A stretch of 64,000 nt of DNA from Steromphala cineraria (GCA_916613615.1 OU744720.1:66499971-66563970), one strand, 5' to 3'; positions 12,494 to 24,074 are shown, counted from the stretch's first letter. Notes: generated by a model from the sequence alone, not told the origin. Program-made: numbers and translations.

Positions 12494-13486
12494 AGCTGCA
12501 GCCCTCTTCCTCATTTGGCATACCCAACAACATGACACTTTTCATAATGTATTCACTGATTTGATGTTTTAAACACATTCTATTGTTCTTTTTATTTTTG
12601 ATATCATTGATTTGGTTTAAACATATTCATTTCATTAAAGACAAATGAATCGGTTTGGCCAACAAGTTATGCTAAGGCGGTTCCAAGATATATTTGCAAA
12701 AATAATAATGGGTGACGTTCACTAACAGAACAACAGAAAGTTTCATACGCTACATAAAATATATGGCAGAAAATTATACAGTATATTCATTGAGTTTGAT
12801 ATTTGTTTTTCATCCAGATTTGAGAAATATGAATTGAAGCGGCGTTGAAATAAATACTAAACTGTAGGAATGAGATACGCTAGCAATCCTTCTTGTCTCA
12901 CACTATCATAACACATAATACACATACATAATACAATATGTGCACTGGAATATTTGTGTGTGTCGATTATTTTTATTGTCAAAATGGTGCCTCATTCAAA
13001 GGTGTCTAAACGTTTTGATGAATTAGTGACCAAGTAGTTATACCATATTCGAAATTAACCTGCTTGTTGGATGTTTATAACACACTGTGTTTCGCCATAT
13101 CAGTCAGATCCCTTGAACTTGAACATTCGAGCGGCCATTTTAATGTGAACATTATGGAATACAATGTGGCCGCTCGAAGGGAAATCGGCTCACATGACGT
13201 AACCGAACATTGTGCATTCGTTTTAGAACTATTTTTATTGATACAGAGTATTATTACCCATACGGTTGGAAATAAGTGGTGACGTATTTTCAATATGAGC
13301 ACTAGTGCACATATCACTTTTACCTAGCAACGATTGTTGTAGCGCGAGTTCCCGTATTTTTTCGCCTTTTTTCGCCTCATAACAACATTGTTCGTGGCGT
13401 CATCGTAGTCGGCCTTCGCAAGGGAAGCGGCCCGTTTCTTGGATATTTTTAAGATGATAAAATGGAATAGAATCAGTAATAAAGAA
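12494..13486. other. Interior of the 9.5-kb element, no gene
   Basis: The stretch holds a short inverted repeat (TTCGAGCGGCCA near 13127 and TGGCCGCTCGAA near 13166). Two overlapping opposite-strand ORFs at 13064-13317 arise from this hairpin region and show no domain. Confidence 0.5.
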
Positions 13487-13628
13487 ATTATTACCCTCGA
13501 AAGTGTGTCATATGACTTTTACGAAACTCGTGCAAATTTGTGTATAACCCTCGCTCTCGCTCGGGTAATACAAAAATTCACACTCGTTTCGTAAAATTCA
13601 TATGACACACTTCCTCTGGTAATAATCT
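13487..13628. repeat. Foldback element
   Basis: Arms of about 57 bp (13487-13543 and 13570-13628) are inverted copies with a few mismatches, both containing GTGTGTCATATGA or its complement and ending in ATTATTACC/GGTAATAAT. The loop is GC-rich (CCCTCGCTCTCGCTCGGG). No coding capacity. It has the form of a foldback MITE. Confidence 0.85.
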
Positions 13629-14117
13629 CTATTTATTTAGCAATTGTTAACACGTATTTATCTTTTCGTAAGATCCCTTTATTTCAGTAAGAAAATCGTG
13701 CTTTAAATTGCCATGTGAGCATATTATTTACCGTAAATGAACTTTACATGTCAATCGTTAAGTTAAACATCCACTAACCTCGAAAAATAAAAAAGGAACT
13801 TGATTTTTGTTAATTTGTCAAATAAACTCCTTTAATTGGCCTTTCACTAAGACAGCGTAATTATCGGCTGTGAAAAACCCACCTGGGTTAGGGGCCATAA
13901 AACTTGCGCGGTTGTGACACAATAAACATAGAAAGTAACGCATCATTGATTCACCTGATATACCGCCTAAATAATTGTTTAATTACCATTGATATCCCTT
14001 TTACACCAAATGCTTAGTAGTGTTACATCGTCAAATGATTTATCTAACTGAGTGGAATCATTTTCTGAAAATCGTTATTTATTAGGTTTTTTTCTGTGGT
14101 ATTGTTACGATAGATGT
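13629..14117. other. Interior of the 9.5-kb element, no gene
   Basis: AT-rich sequence. The GATATACC near 13958 also occurs in the repeat pair at 16366 and 17821. Nothing else supported. Confidence 0.5.
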
Positions 14118-14131
14118 ATAGGGTTTAGGGT

Positions 14132-14920
14132 TTGCGCTTCTTTTTAGGTCTTCGTAAGTTTGCTCCCAATAATGCTGTTATTGGGGATATGGGTTGGACG
14201 CCATCTTATATTTTACAGTGGTGTAGCGTAATTAGATTTTACAGGCGTCTTTGCATCATCTCAAATGATAGATTAACAGCTAGGATTTTTATCTGGGGAA
14301 ATAATCATGCTTTAAATAACAGGAGAAATTGGAATTTGAAAGTTCGCTTGAAACTTTTAGATTTAGATATATCCCACTTCGCAAATGTTTCGGTTAATTA
14401 TCATACTAGGTTTGTTGTCACTGAAGTTAAACGGGTAATGATGGATAGGTTTATTATTAAGTGGAGACAGGATATATCACAGCCTTTTAGTTCTACGGGT
14501 ACTGGGGGGAATAAGTTAAGACTATATTGTACTTTTAAGACTGATTTTACTGTAGCTCACTACGTAGAACATCCCATCCCCAGGTCGCACAGAAGAGCAC
14601 TGGCTCAGTTTAGATGTGGAGTTGCCCCTATTAGAATTGAGACTGGCCGGTATGATGGCACTATTTTAAATGAAAGAGTGTGTCTATATTGTAAAGATGT
14701 GACTGAAGATGAGTATCATGTTTTATTGAAATGTCCATTGTATGAGTGTGAAAGATCTATTTTAATGAGAAAATGTCACGCGGAATGTGAGGATTTTATC
14801 AATTATACAAGTGACCAAAAGTTAAGATTTTTATTCTCCAGCCCTAATGTATGTTTTATTGCGGCCAAAACCTGCCATTTTATTCTTGCTATACGCAAAT
14901 CTTATGTATATACATCCTAA
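14132..14920 (+). pseudogene. LINE ORF2 C-terminal region
   Basis: The frame encodes 262 codons from the post-polymerase part of a LINE ORF2. Near the start is RFFLGLRKFAPN followed by GDMGW, a block typical of invertebrate LINE proteins. Near residues 175-215 is the zinc-binding signature C-L-Y-C, then E-D-E-Y-H-V-L-L-K-C-P-L-Y (a zf-RVT-like C-C-H-C). The polymerase core and endonuclease are missing because of 5' truncation, so the first Met is internal. The frame is uninterrupted to its stop, suggesting fairly recent insertion. Clade (CR1/L2-like or other) cannot be fixed from this part. Confidence 0.88.
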
Positions 14921-15135
14921 TTTTAATTATTTATTCTTATAATTTAAATTTTTGTAACTTGTAATTTCATATATCCATGTATATATATATATATATTTTA
15001 TATATTTATATTGTATCTTTTTGTGCATTTTACCGATTTTAGTCTCTCATAACCCCTTATAGGGGTGGCTCAACTTTTACTGTTTTGTATGTATTGTAAA
15101 ATGTATATATATTGAGGTGAGACTTAAATAAACAA

Positions 15136-15160
15136 TCTGTCTGTCTGTCTGTCTGTCTGT
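15136..15160. repeat. (TCTG)n microsatellite, LINE tail
   Basis: Six tandem TCTG units directly after AATAAACAA, at the LINE 3' end. Confidence 0.95.
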
Positions 15161-16365
15161 ATAGATAACGAGGCTGATTCTGTTAATGCATTCACTGGTT
15201 TGTGGCCAGACAAGTCTAAGCGACCCATCAAAAGTGGCTTTCATTACCAAACTGAACAATTACAGCCTGATCCGTCGAATTTTCAAAACTGATTCTGTAC
15301 CGTCGAATAACGCTTGGGTGATTTTGTGATTATCATTCGAAGTTTGACGAGCAAGAGACACTGGGAGAATCTAAGTTAATAAATGAAGTAGGCTATAGTA
15401 CCGATCCGTCGAATGGATTTTTCTATCCTAAAACTACAAATTCGACGAAACGGTATGCGACTAACTGAATATATTTGAGTAGCGACCTTTGACGCACTAT
15501 ACAATATTGTAATCAGACTTTCATATATTCCAAAGAAATAGAAAACAATATGTTTGTGGTTATTAGAACTTTCAAAAGAGTTTCCTTTCATTTTCGAGCT
15601 GAAGACTTAGTGTTTCCGGGAGATTGGGGTGTTGGCACAATAATATAACAATCTAAAAAACGACTGCAGGTGGTAATTATTCGTGCTGATAGATTGGTTG
15701 TGTAAACAAGTGAGACACAAATATTCTGTCTGTCTGTTTGTCTGACAACGTGTACATACAACAGGTGTACATGTGTATGTCTCGGTGATTAGCTAGCTCC
15801 CTCGGTGAATCAGGATTTACTTAGAAGTGACAGACCGACGAGTTTATTCATGTGTCACTCGTCTCGTAGTTACATAACATCGGGATTGGTTGGAATTCTA
15901 GTGAACACTTCGGGAAAACATAAGAAATGATTGAATGTAAATATGTCATGAATTAACATTTGGCTGTATTAATTTCCTGTAAATGCTGCTATTGAACAAT
16001 TGACACTGTTTCAATAACTGAATTTTAATATACCACTGTTTGTGTCGCTATGCTACATTACGGGTTCATGTTATTCAGAAACATCATTATTATCAAATTT
16101 AGGAATTATTAGATATCAGACTCTTGCTTTTTTATATAAAAAATCATTATTACATTATTGATATCTTTTTTCAGTGGATAGTTTGTAATTTAATGCAAAA
16201 ATAAATATAATAATAGATAAGTCGTTAATGTAATATTCTTACTATCATATATGTCTAACGTATTATGATAATCTCTTTCAACATCATAGATGACATTCTT
16301 GATTTAGGTTTTATCAAATATGAGAAGTGTTCAGTAAAACCTTTTTGCCCAGTCACTCAATACAT

Positions 16366-16440
16366 ACCGACAAACTGGTCACCGGCGGTAACATAAAATG
16401 ATCATGTGATATACCACTTTTATCATTGATTAGGAATGTG
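16366..16440 (+). repeat. Diverged dispersed repeat, copy 1
   Basis: The segment shares GGTCACCGGCG, an ATGTGATATACC core and similar flanks with 17821-17898 in the same orientation. Identity is about 70% by eye. Nature unknown. Confidence 0.6.
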
Positions 16441-17820
16441 TATCCCTCATCAGTTCTTATCGTTAAGGATGACTAAAATGGTCTATAGCCACTTTGGGGA
16501 TTCATGAAAAGGGGCTTGCAATTTGAATTAGATTCAACTTTGAATTATCGAAAGAACGATGGTAACCTGCCTAAATACAGCTTTTTAAATACACTGCCTA
16601 ATTAGCCGCGGCGAACAGAATCTGTGGTCACTGAAGCGTGTCACGAGCGTATCTACCTTCTATGACGTAGGAGAAGGGGAGTAGTTTCTGTAGGCTGTAG
16701 GGGAAATGGGTTGTAGGGGTTTTGGGGTACTACCGTTTCAACGTGTAATGACACCCTTTTCATCGTTCATTTTACATACAAATAGTTACAAAATACATTC
16801 AAGTTTTATTTTTTCCGAAAGCATAGATATCCGACGGCTCAATACTAGTTTATTCAAGCTATTTTTTATTGTATAAACATGTCGCATTGTATATTTCAAA
16901 ACCCTATAAATGACGCAACAAGGCTTCATCTTGATGAAATTTCCTTGTTATATTGGCACCGTTGTGGCTAGACTTGTCTGTTTAAAGTGATAATCTGATG
17001 GTCTGTTGTTTGCTGAATCTTACATAACATACACTGACTGTTATTTCTGACGGTGACAAATAACAAATTGTTTATATTTTCAGTGACCAAACCGAATATT
17101 TTCTAAAAAAGATTACCTAAATAATGTTACATTTTTGTGAGTTTACTGCAAAATAAAGATTAATTCTAAAGAGCCATTAGACGGTGGATAATTTTACCAT
17201 GGTGATATGAATGGAAAGGAAAAGTGTGGACGGTTAAATGTTATTTATAATGATATCTTTATTTTTATGAAAAATATAGACACCACAGTGAATAATCTAT
17301 AGTAAGTAATGATCAATATCCGTATTTTTACAACACATGTCAAGAATAGAATAATTAAACATACATTATTGTTACCAGTGATTGATATATTTATGATATA
17401 TAAGGTTTCGATTCGTATTGAAAATGCAACAATGTTATATTTGGGATCATCACATTCCGCATAATGGTACAGTCACATCCATCAAAGCGAATCCGCAAAC
17501 AAAATTGGCTCACCGTTTTATAAAGTTCGAGTTTAGCGTATTTCTTAGATGTAAATGTACTTGCTTCTGCCATTTTTATAAATCAGAATTTAACACATAA
17601 ATGGTTTAGGTTTTAAGGGGGTTTATCTCCGGACATTATGGTAGATACGCAAGTGGCGATAGGCCTGGTCACGCTCTAATGAGTTTTCAAAGTGTTCGCC
17701 TGGTAATTTCGGCTGCGCTCTAAAACCGCTCATTCCCATAGATAACGGTACTGGCGATAACGATCTATCATTCCTGGAAAAAATACATTATATAACCTCT
17801 TTAGCAATATCAGACAATAA

Positions 17821-17898
17821 ATACCACCAATCCGGTCACCGGCGTTGATATGAAATGGGTATGTGATATACCGCTTTGATCGCTGAATAGGACTTTGA
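17821..17898 (+). repeat. Diverged dispersed repeat, copy 2
   Basis: Direct-repeat partner of 16366-16440, sharing GGTCACCGGCG and ATGTGATATACC. Confidence 0.6.
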
Positions 17899-18282
17899 TG
17901 TTTCCGACTTTGAATCTACAGATGTATGTGCGTTCAGATTGTACAGCCGAGCTGTAGGCGCACTGAATAATTGATGTTTAACAGTGTTCTCCTCTCCCTC
18001 CCCCAATTAAATCAATGCAGCAAAATGACACATCACACGTTAAAACATACTATACTTCGATTCTTTTTTAATCTTCGTGAAACAATAGGGACTTTATGGC
18101 CCTTTACATAACCGGAAGTCCTTTCTTGTGGTAATTTGTCTCCTAGAGCGAGACGGTAGGACAGCGAGATGTTAGGGGGAAAATAGGGGCAATCTCCCAC
18201 CCTAAAGTAAACGATATGAAGCTGCTGAGTTCTCCAAATCAAGTTCAAATGTCCTTGAATGAAACGAACAGGGCCGATCATC

Positions 18283-18725
18283 AGAGAGAGAGAGAAAATA
18301 AGTCACGTGCTGGGTTACATAGAACATTTACACATAGATAAAACAAATTAAAACAGTATTAGCATCTTATGAATTACATACATATATATTTTGCTAAAAA
18401 CAAAAACATATGAGCCAAACGCTGATATGAGGGTTATGAGAGACTACGACATATGAAATATAAATACAACAAAATTGACTATGAAATATACTTAACCTAA
18501 CATAGAAAAGATTTTCCTTTTTCTGAAATAAATCTGCAGCTTTTGGCAACAATACATAAAAACTCTGGACTGAACATTATAAAGCTAGGTTAAAAGGCAC
18601 AAAATCTTGACAAATGTCCACATTAATAGATAAAATCTCTTGTCTATGGTATGTATACTGTGGACAATAGAACATGGTACTCAACTTTAACAGCGTAAAA
18701 ACAAATATAAGACATATACTCTTTC
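18283..18725 (-). mobile_element. Decayed antisense LINE 3' end
   Basis: Read on the minus strand, 18670-18725 encodes V-E-Y-H-V-L-L, matching the zinc-motif region of the LINE at 14132-14920. It continues with a similar but stop-interrupted coding tail, and near 18450 carries the shared 3' UTR phrase AGTCTCTCATAACCC. A TCTC run near 18283-18296 would be the tail. Several in-frame stops and mismatches show it is old. Confidence 0.72.
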
Positions 18726-18891
18726 AGCTAATGGTAAATTAGTAAAACGTCTCGTTTTAACTCGTAACTCAAGTTACTGTCGACAATTGTATTCATGAGG
18801 ATCGGGATTATCCATGCGTTAATCCTTCTAAGCCAATCAACTGTTCTCGATTAACTTCTTTGAGAGGCATGATATAAGTTGGAATGACAGC

Positions 18892-19013
18892 AATGCAGAG
18901 GAATATATGGATGACAATTTCTTTGTTCATTGCATGCGGCTTTTCAACACAGATTCTTGTAAACTTTGCATTCAATGACCAAAGAAGTTGTCATCCATAT
19001 ATTCCTCTGCATT
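18892..19013. repeat. Palindromic hairpin
   Basis: Arms of about 41 bp (18892-18932 and 18973-19013) read AATGCAGAGGAATATATGGA and its complement, nearly perfect, with a 40-bp loop. It would form a strong foldback. It may be a MITE or a remnant. Confidence 0.85.
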
Positions 19014-19038
19014 ATTCTCGATAAGTGGAAGTGACATT

Positions 19039-19121
19039 CACGTGGGATCGACAAGATTTTTGCCGATTTTTAATCCGCGTACTTAAATAGTTGATCCCAC
19101 TTAAATTGTTGATCCCACGTG
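19039..19121. repeat. Short inverted repeat with CACGTG
   Basis: CACGTGGGATC at 19039-19049 is exactly inverted at 19111-19121, with an extra GATCCCAC between them near 19093. CACGTG is an E-box core, but no gene is near enough to suggest a role. Confidence 0.7.
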
Positions 19122-20456
19122 TATGAACCTGAACCATTTTAAAGTACAAGACTTTTGACATACTGATAACTGGTAATTTGGCAGCAACACTGAATGACTC
19201 GACCAATAAACTACTTGTTAAACCTGTAAAAGATGAACGTTTTTTAAAAATCAATGCGGTATATGACACCATCGGTCAGAAGTCGCTATTGTACATAAAA
19301 AATAATTCATAAACTTTTCTGTGACTGTTTCTATCGGGTGTTATCATAATTATAAACTTACCCGTGAAATAATAAACACTGTAATATTTACATTCATGAC
19401 AGAATTACAAAAATCTACATAGAGGTTGTCTCTTCTCATTAAAGGTATGCGGCCCGGAAGGTGAAATTCTCAACTTAATTCGCATATAAATTAATGCACA
19501 TATATCGGCAAAACTGATCACAGATAATCAACATTACATATGTGTTCTTGTTCTATTTCAGTTATACCTTGAAAATAGACCATTAGACTTGATTTGATGA
19601 AAACATTTTATATTACTACTGCTACTGGTTGTACCGTTTCAGTTATGCCTTACCATACTGGCATGTGAGATTGTCACGATGATTGATAAGCCATCTTTAT
19701 TTCCTTCAAATGTATTAAAAAAAAGGTCGTGCACACAAAGAATTAAAATGTACAGTTTTGAAAAAATATTTGAAAATGACAGTCATACACCAATAATACC
19801 ACTTTCTCCCATTGTGTCCTGTCTAAATTACCCAGGGTAAAAAAAAACCGAGAATATAATGATCAGTAATTATTCCTTCTTCCTATTGCCTCCAAAATTC
19901 AACAAAATCAAATATGATATCACGAATTCTTTAACAATTTACATCTGTCATTAAAACTTGTGTATAACGTTATGACGTGTATTGGCATGGAGATTTTCAC
20001 GATTTCATTCGGCCGTCTTAACATTTAAACACCCACAAACTACAGAGAAGTCAAAGGGCTTTCATAACACCATAAAGTGATATATCTCTCCTGTATGAAT
20101 GAGGAATACAAGTAATGATGAGTTAACGATGTTCATAACTTCACACATACGCTACAAAAAGTCGTAGCAAGGTACATTCAAATTACACTTTATGCAAAAG
20201 GATATTATTTCATTTTTTAACCAGTGCAAAAAATCGCTATACGTTTTACGACAGTGTAGAAGGTAGACATGAAGTATCTGAACAAAGGAATAGTATGCGT
20301 TGTTAAAGTTTGAATAACAAATAACAAATCAGGTAGTAAAATCAATTTGGACCGAATACGGCAGATTTGAGTTTCTCAATCTATTATGATTAAACTTCTG
20401 CTGTACTGCCGACATGCAGACAATGTCTACAATCACTCTCAACCCCTGATCGGATC
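19122..20456. other. Interior of the 9.5-kb element, no gene
   Basis: AT-rich, only short chance frames. Nothing supported. Confidence 0.5.
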
Positions 20457-20646
20457 GACCGCAGTTTGACTGCAATCTGATCACGGTTGATCGCGATCAG
20501 ATTGCAGTCAGACCGCGGTTGACCGCGATCAAACTGCAATCTGATTGCAGTTGACCGCGATCAGATTGCAGTCAGACCGCGGTTGACCGCGATCAAACTG
20601 CAATCTGAATGCAGTTGATCGCGATCAGACTGCAATCAGACCGCGG
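20457..20646. repeat. Right subterminal array of 32-bp units
   Basis: Five to six units of the same 32-bp family as at 11191-11399, including TTGACCGCGATCAAAC and TGCAGTCAGACCGCGG halves. They lie about 30 bp inside the element's right end. Confidence 0.95.
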
Positions 20647-20678
20647 TTTTCAGGTAACTAATTCTGCAAGGGTCTGTA

Positions 20679-21982
20679 TGTGGTATATATAAAACAGATT
20701 AATTTTAAACACGTAATCCTATGGTAGATCTGTTATTAAAGCAACTTGACTTTATTTGTATGCAACCCTTTAATAGATTAGAAACATGTTGAATGGTTCG
20801 ATCCTAATTGATTACTACCTGAGACGGTCGCCAAAATGCGTATGAAATACAGGGTTTTGCGTTCAATGGGACCTTAGATCCTTACATATTCAAATTATGA
20901 ATCTAATATGCTGTATTTAAAGGCAAATCAATGTTGTTGTTTGTTAATCCAAATCAGCAGTAAAAATGTAGAACTGTAAAACCAGCATTTAATAAGAGAA
21001 AGCTGTAAATGGAATGAATATGCCCTGTGTAAAACCTATATGCCCGGTCATAAATGAAATAATACCTTTACAGTAAATTTAATTTTTGTTTAATATGTTT
21101 ATCGCAATTTCTTATAATCTTAATATTTTGTATATTTAACATTATTGTATGAAAATAAGGATAGTTAAAATCATAAACATTTCTGTTGAAACTTAAACGT
21201 TTGTATATAGAAGCGTCCGTGTTTATGTGAAAAAGGTAACAAACACTATAATGTTCTAAGTCAAATGCCTTTGCTGGTGTTCCTTTTTACATGTTTGCTT
21301 TTATTGACAAGTTTTGATTCCTTTCAGCGTTCATAAAACAGTGAGGAAACTATTTTGGTACAGATGACAAGCCTGAGTTATTCCAAGTTATTACAGCAAA
21401 TAGCCATGCCAGTTGCTATAACAAGACAAAACAAAAGCACCTTATGACGTTCAGTGCATGAATTCTAGCATACATGTTATTCGTATGATCATAAACTACT
21501 CTCTACACAATACGATCACTAGCCAACAGGAATATACACTAAAATATAACCTGGCAAAACGTATTATCTTTCCTTTAAAAAATTCCAAACAAATCAAATG
21601 TAACAAAATAAGTGAAAACAACCTCAAAGGATGTCAATACAAGTAATTCTTAAACCATTGTAAATAATTATTTATTGAATAAATTATTCGGTGTAAGTCG
21701 TATTTCAGACAACATCATAATAGATCTGTCACCTCTCGAACTAAAACGGTTCTACCACAGTCTTGAATGGTAAGCTTTAGACATGTATCATGGTGATATT
21801 GTTTCGAAGGGGAACCAAGTTAATGAAACAAATGCTATTCTGCCCAAAGACATCGTGAAACATATAATACCCGATATGATTAGGTTCGTAGGCAGTAAAT
21901 ACTTTTATTCTTTAAACTATTTATACCTAGCATTGAAATAAAGAATGACACACTAATATATATAGGCACATTTCAACAGTAG
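20679..21982. other. Non-coding part of block A
   Basis: Matched by 46594-47880 with many small indels. ORFs here are not kept between copies (the minus-strand frame at 46999-47217 has a stop in A). No gene seen. Confidence 0.6.
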
Positions 21983-21991
21983 GAGTAAGAG

Positions 21992-22611
21992 CATTCTCTC
22001 CCCACAGAGGCAGCTCAGTCATACCCGAGTTAGCCTTTGTTCTAGTACGCCAAAATCAAGGGGTTCCGGCAGATTGCCCTAGTGGCAAAAAAATGTAACT
22101 TGAGTTATCTCCCTTATTGCAGCCGATGGAAACACCTTTTGGATATCAACGACTCGGGTAATTCTCAACGGTCGTATAGTGACTTGCAAAAGCATCATGC
22201 CTTTAAGTTTATTTTTCATTAACAGTGTGAGAGGGAAAATATTAGAAAATCAGATATGGATAGGGTTTTTCATTGAAACATACTGTTTTGTAATTGTGTA
22301 AATTGTAATTTGTTTTATGATAAATTTTATTTTGACAATTTACCAAACAAAACTAATGAGAAGGTAAAAAGCGATGTTTTGTAGAAGGAAGAATTATCTC
22401 CCCTGGATGTTAAATTTCAACGATATCTTTGCCAAACCACACGGGAATAGCCGAGCTTTTGCCAATGGCCACTTTTGAAACAGCGTCGCTGATTGCACAA
22501 CTAACTGCGATAGCCTCCAATCAGATTTCTACTTTTCTATCGCATGTATTAGCCGTACTAGAACAGAGGCTAACTCGGGTATGACTGAGCTGCCTCTGTG
22601 GGGAGAGAATG
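21992..22611 (+). mobile_element. CATTCTCTCC-TIR element with 9-bp target duplication, copy 1
   Basis: This 620-bp element is bounded by inverted repeats of about 58 bp (one mismatch) starting CATTCTCTCCCCACAGAGGC. It is flanked by exact 9-bp duplications GAGTAAGAG (21983-21991 and 22612-22620). Long TIRs with a 9-bp duplication are the pattern of Mutator-like elements. The same insertion is in block B (47891-48258) without its right end, so it predates the duplication. Inside are coding-like fragments related at peptide level to copies at 23678-24000 and 63123-63380. A 214-bp segment (22178-22391) is present here but not in B. Confidence 0.9.
22178..22391. other. 214-bp segment present only in the block A copy
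   Basis: Block B runs CGTATAATTATC across this point. In A the segment begins (A)GTGACTTGC and ends AGAAGGAAG. It looks like a GT...AG intron, but exact removal leaves one extra A, and no duplication flanks it. Insertion in A and deletion in B are both possible. Confidence 0.6.
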
Positions 22612-22620
22612 GAGTAAGAG

Positions 22621-23677
22621 TAGAAAGTAAAAGTTTCACTTCAGAGGAAGTTCAATCCATATTTGTGCCTGTAGTGAAATACTAGGAAGGAACCTTGTAG
22701 TTCCCGTTGAGGAGATCGTTGCGTCACAGCGTTGATTAGGATTGGCCAAAACAACTCGGAAGTGATGTTATCGGTATCTTTCAAATTCGTGAATTTTCTT
22801 AACGTAAACAGATGTTTTTTAACTTAAGAATTTATTTACTTTCTGAAGACACAAAGTTTCAGTTGACATTCCGTACACATATCGTATTTTGTATGGTATT
22901 GTTTCCTTTGCCACTGACTGTATTGCTTTTGACAGCATATTTTTTTCAAATGTTGTATTGAAGTAAATATATCAATTTGACCTGCATGATGTGTTAACAT
23001 ATATGCCTGAAATTACTTTTGTTGTATTCTCGTTGTTTTCTTATCTATTTTTTTATTGGTGGTGCATCAATGAAACAATGGCATGACTTGCCAAATCAGA
23101 TTAAGTCAGATCATAAGTAAACACTGAAATAAGAAGGCGTTGACATATTCGCGTTTGCACAGTTAATTTGCCTTAATGTTTAGATTTGAGATTCGTTTGT
23201 GATTTATTCAGGAAATAAAACTTCCTTTGTCTTGAGCTGCTTTTGTTGGACAAGGCTTTATTTATGTCGTAAAAGTCAGTTTATTTCTTTAAAGTCTAAA
23301 TTATCATTTAATTATTCCTATTATCCCTTAAATGGTTCCTAAGACATATAATTGTTATATCACATTTTCTTATTGTGCCGAGTATTTTCTACTCCATCTT
23401 ACCACTGTTTACTAAACAATTTTGTTTCTTTTTGGTAAATTCCTAGTCGGTTTGTTTACAAGGTTATATGTCAAAAAGTGGTGTAAATCTAATAGATAAG
23501 AGACACTAAAAGTGATAATATAGGTGGAAGGTGGGTATAGTTATCAGCTCCGACCGTCTGTTCGTATGTGTTTCCGTTCCAAGAACGAACTTAGAACTTT
23601 CGAAGTAATATTTGCCAATATTTGCTTTGAGTCTACAGAGTGTCAACGCCTTACTGGAGTTCGAAAAGGGGACAAAA
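22621..23677. other. Non-coding part of block A
   Basis: Matched by 48259-49300 with indels of 30-50 bp. Nothing supported. Confidence 0.5.
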
Positions 23678-24000
23678 CATTTCTCTTCCCACAGAGGCAG
23701 AACGAGTCATGAAAAGTTGATCGAGCCAATGTTTTTCTTCGACCAAATCCGTGGATTCCAGCAGCTTTCCCTGGCGGAAAATAATTTCACTACGATCCAT
23801 TTCAACTTTATTTAGCAAATTACAACACTTCTAGCATTGACAATGTGTTTCATATCACAATGCCTTTGTCGTGATTCAGTAGCCAAAATGGGGATTACCT
23901 ACAATCAAGTATCTTACTTTCTAACCCCCAACCACGCCGAATCAAAACAGAGGATCGATCAACATTTCATGACTTAATTTGCCTCTGTCGGGAGAGAATA
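23678..24000 (+). mobile_element. CATTCTCTCC-TIR family, copy 2, degenerate
   Basis: The left end CATTTCTCTTCCCACAGAGG and the right end CCTCTGTCGGGAGAGAAT are inverted versions of the copy 1 termini. An inner repeat (GTTGATCGA and TCGATCAAC) is also shared. The interior frame reads F-D-Q-I-R-G-F-Q-Q-L-S-L-A, matching A-K-I-K-G-F-R-Q-I-A-L-A of the block B copy 1. No clean target duplication remains. Block B lacks most of this segment. Confidence 0.75.
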
Positions 24001-24074
24001 CATTGTCTGTGTTTTTGGACTCTGTTCGAGGGTATCTTGAAAGGGGACAATTTTCTCAGAAGAAAAAATTACCT

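Larger units (their letters stand above)
14118..15160 (+). mobile_element. 5'-truncated non-LTR retrotransposon (LINE) with TCTG tail
   Basis: A LINE 3' end. The last ~260 codons of ORF2 (14132-14920) are followed by about 215 bp of 3' UTR and a (TCTG)n tail at 15136-15160. Such 5' truncation and a short tandem-repeat tail are normal for LINE insertions. A second, antisense remnant of a related element at 18283-18725 shares the UTR phrase AGTCTCTCATAACCC. Confidence 0.88.
15161..18282. other. Interior of the 9.5-kb element, no clear gene
   Basis: The stretch contains CCGTCGAAT/ATTCGACG short repeats at 15272-15447 and a diverged direct-repeat pair (16366-16440 and 17821-17898). Several ORFs of 60-82 codons occur, including a minus-strand one at 18033-18281, with no recognisable domain. 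Confidence 0.5.
11161..20676. mobile_element. 9.5-kb TA-flanked DNA element with subterminal 32-bp arrays
   Basis: Block B reads straight through the site (AAGAATTTGTATGTGG, 46583-46598). Block A has 9516 bp inserted between two copies of TA (11159-11160 and 20677-20678). The ends form a short inverted repeat: CAGACGGTTGCAGA on the left and CAGACCCTTGCAGA read inward from the right, 12 of 14 matching, with a further TTACC shared about ten bases inward. Just inside each end lies an array of 32-bp quasi-palindromic units (11191-11399 and 20457-20646). A TA duplication is known for Tc1/mariner and is also reported for ISL2EU-type elements. No transposase could be read, so the superfamily is open. 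The interior holds older debris: a MITE fragment, two LINE pieces and hairpins. It may be a large non-autonomous element or one whose transposase is in exons I could not see. Confidence 0.88.

Noticed and set aside
14118..14132. TAGGGTTTAGGGTTTGCG, resembling telomeric repeats.
   Set aside because: Only two units, and the second part is LINE coding sequence. Chance at the truncation point.
18033..18281. 82-codon minus-strand frame with balanced composition.
   Set aside because: No domain recognised and no splice support; kept only as part of the surrounding region note.
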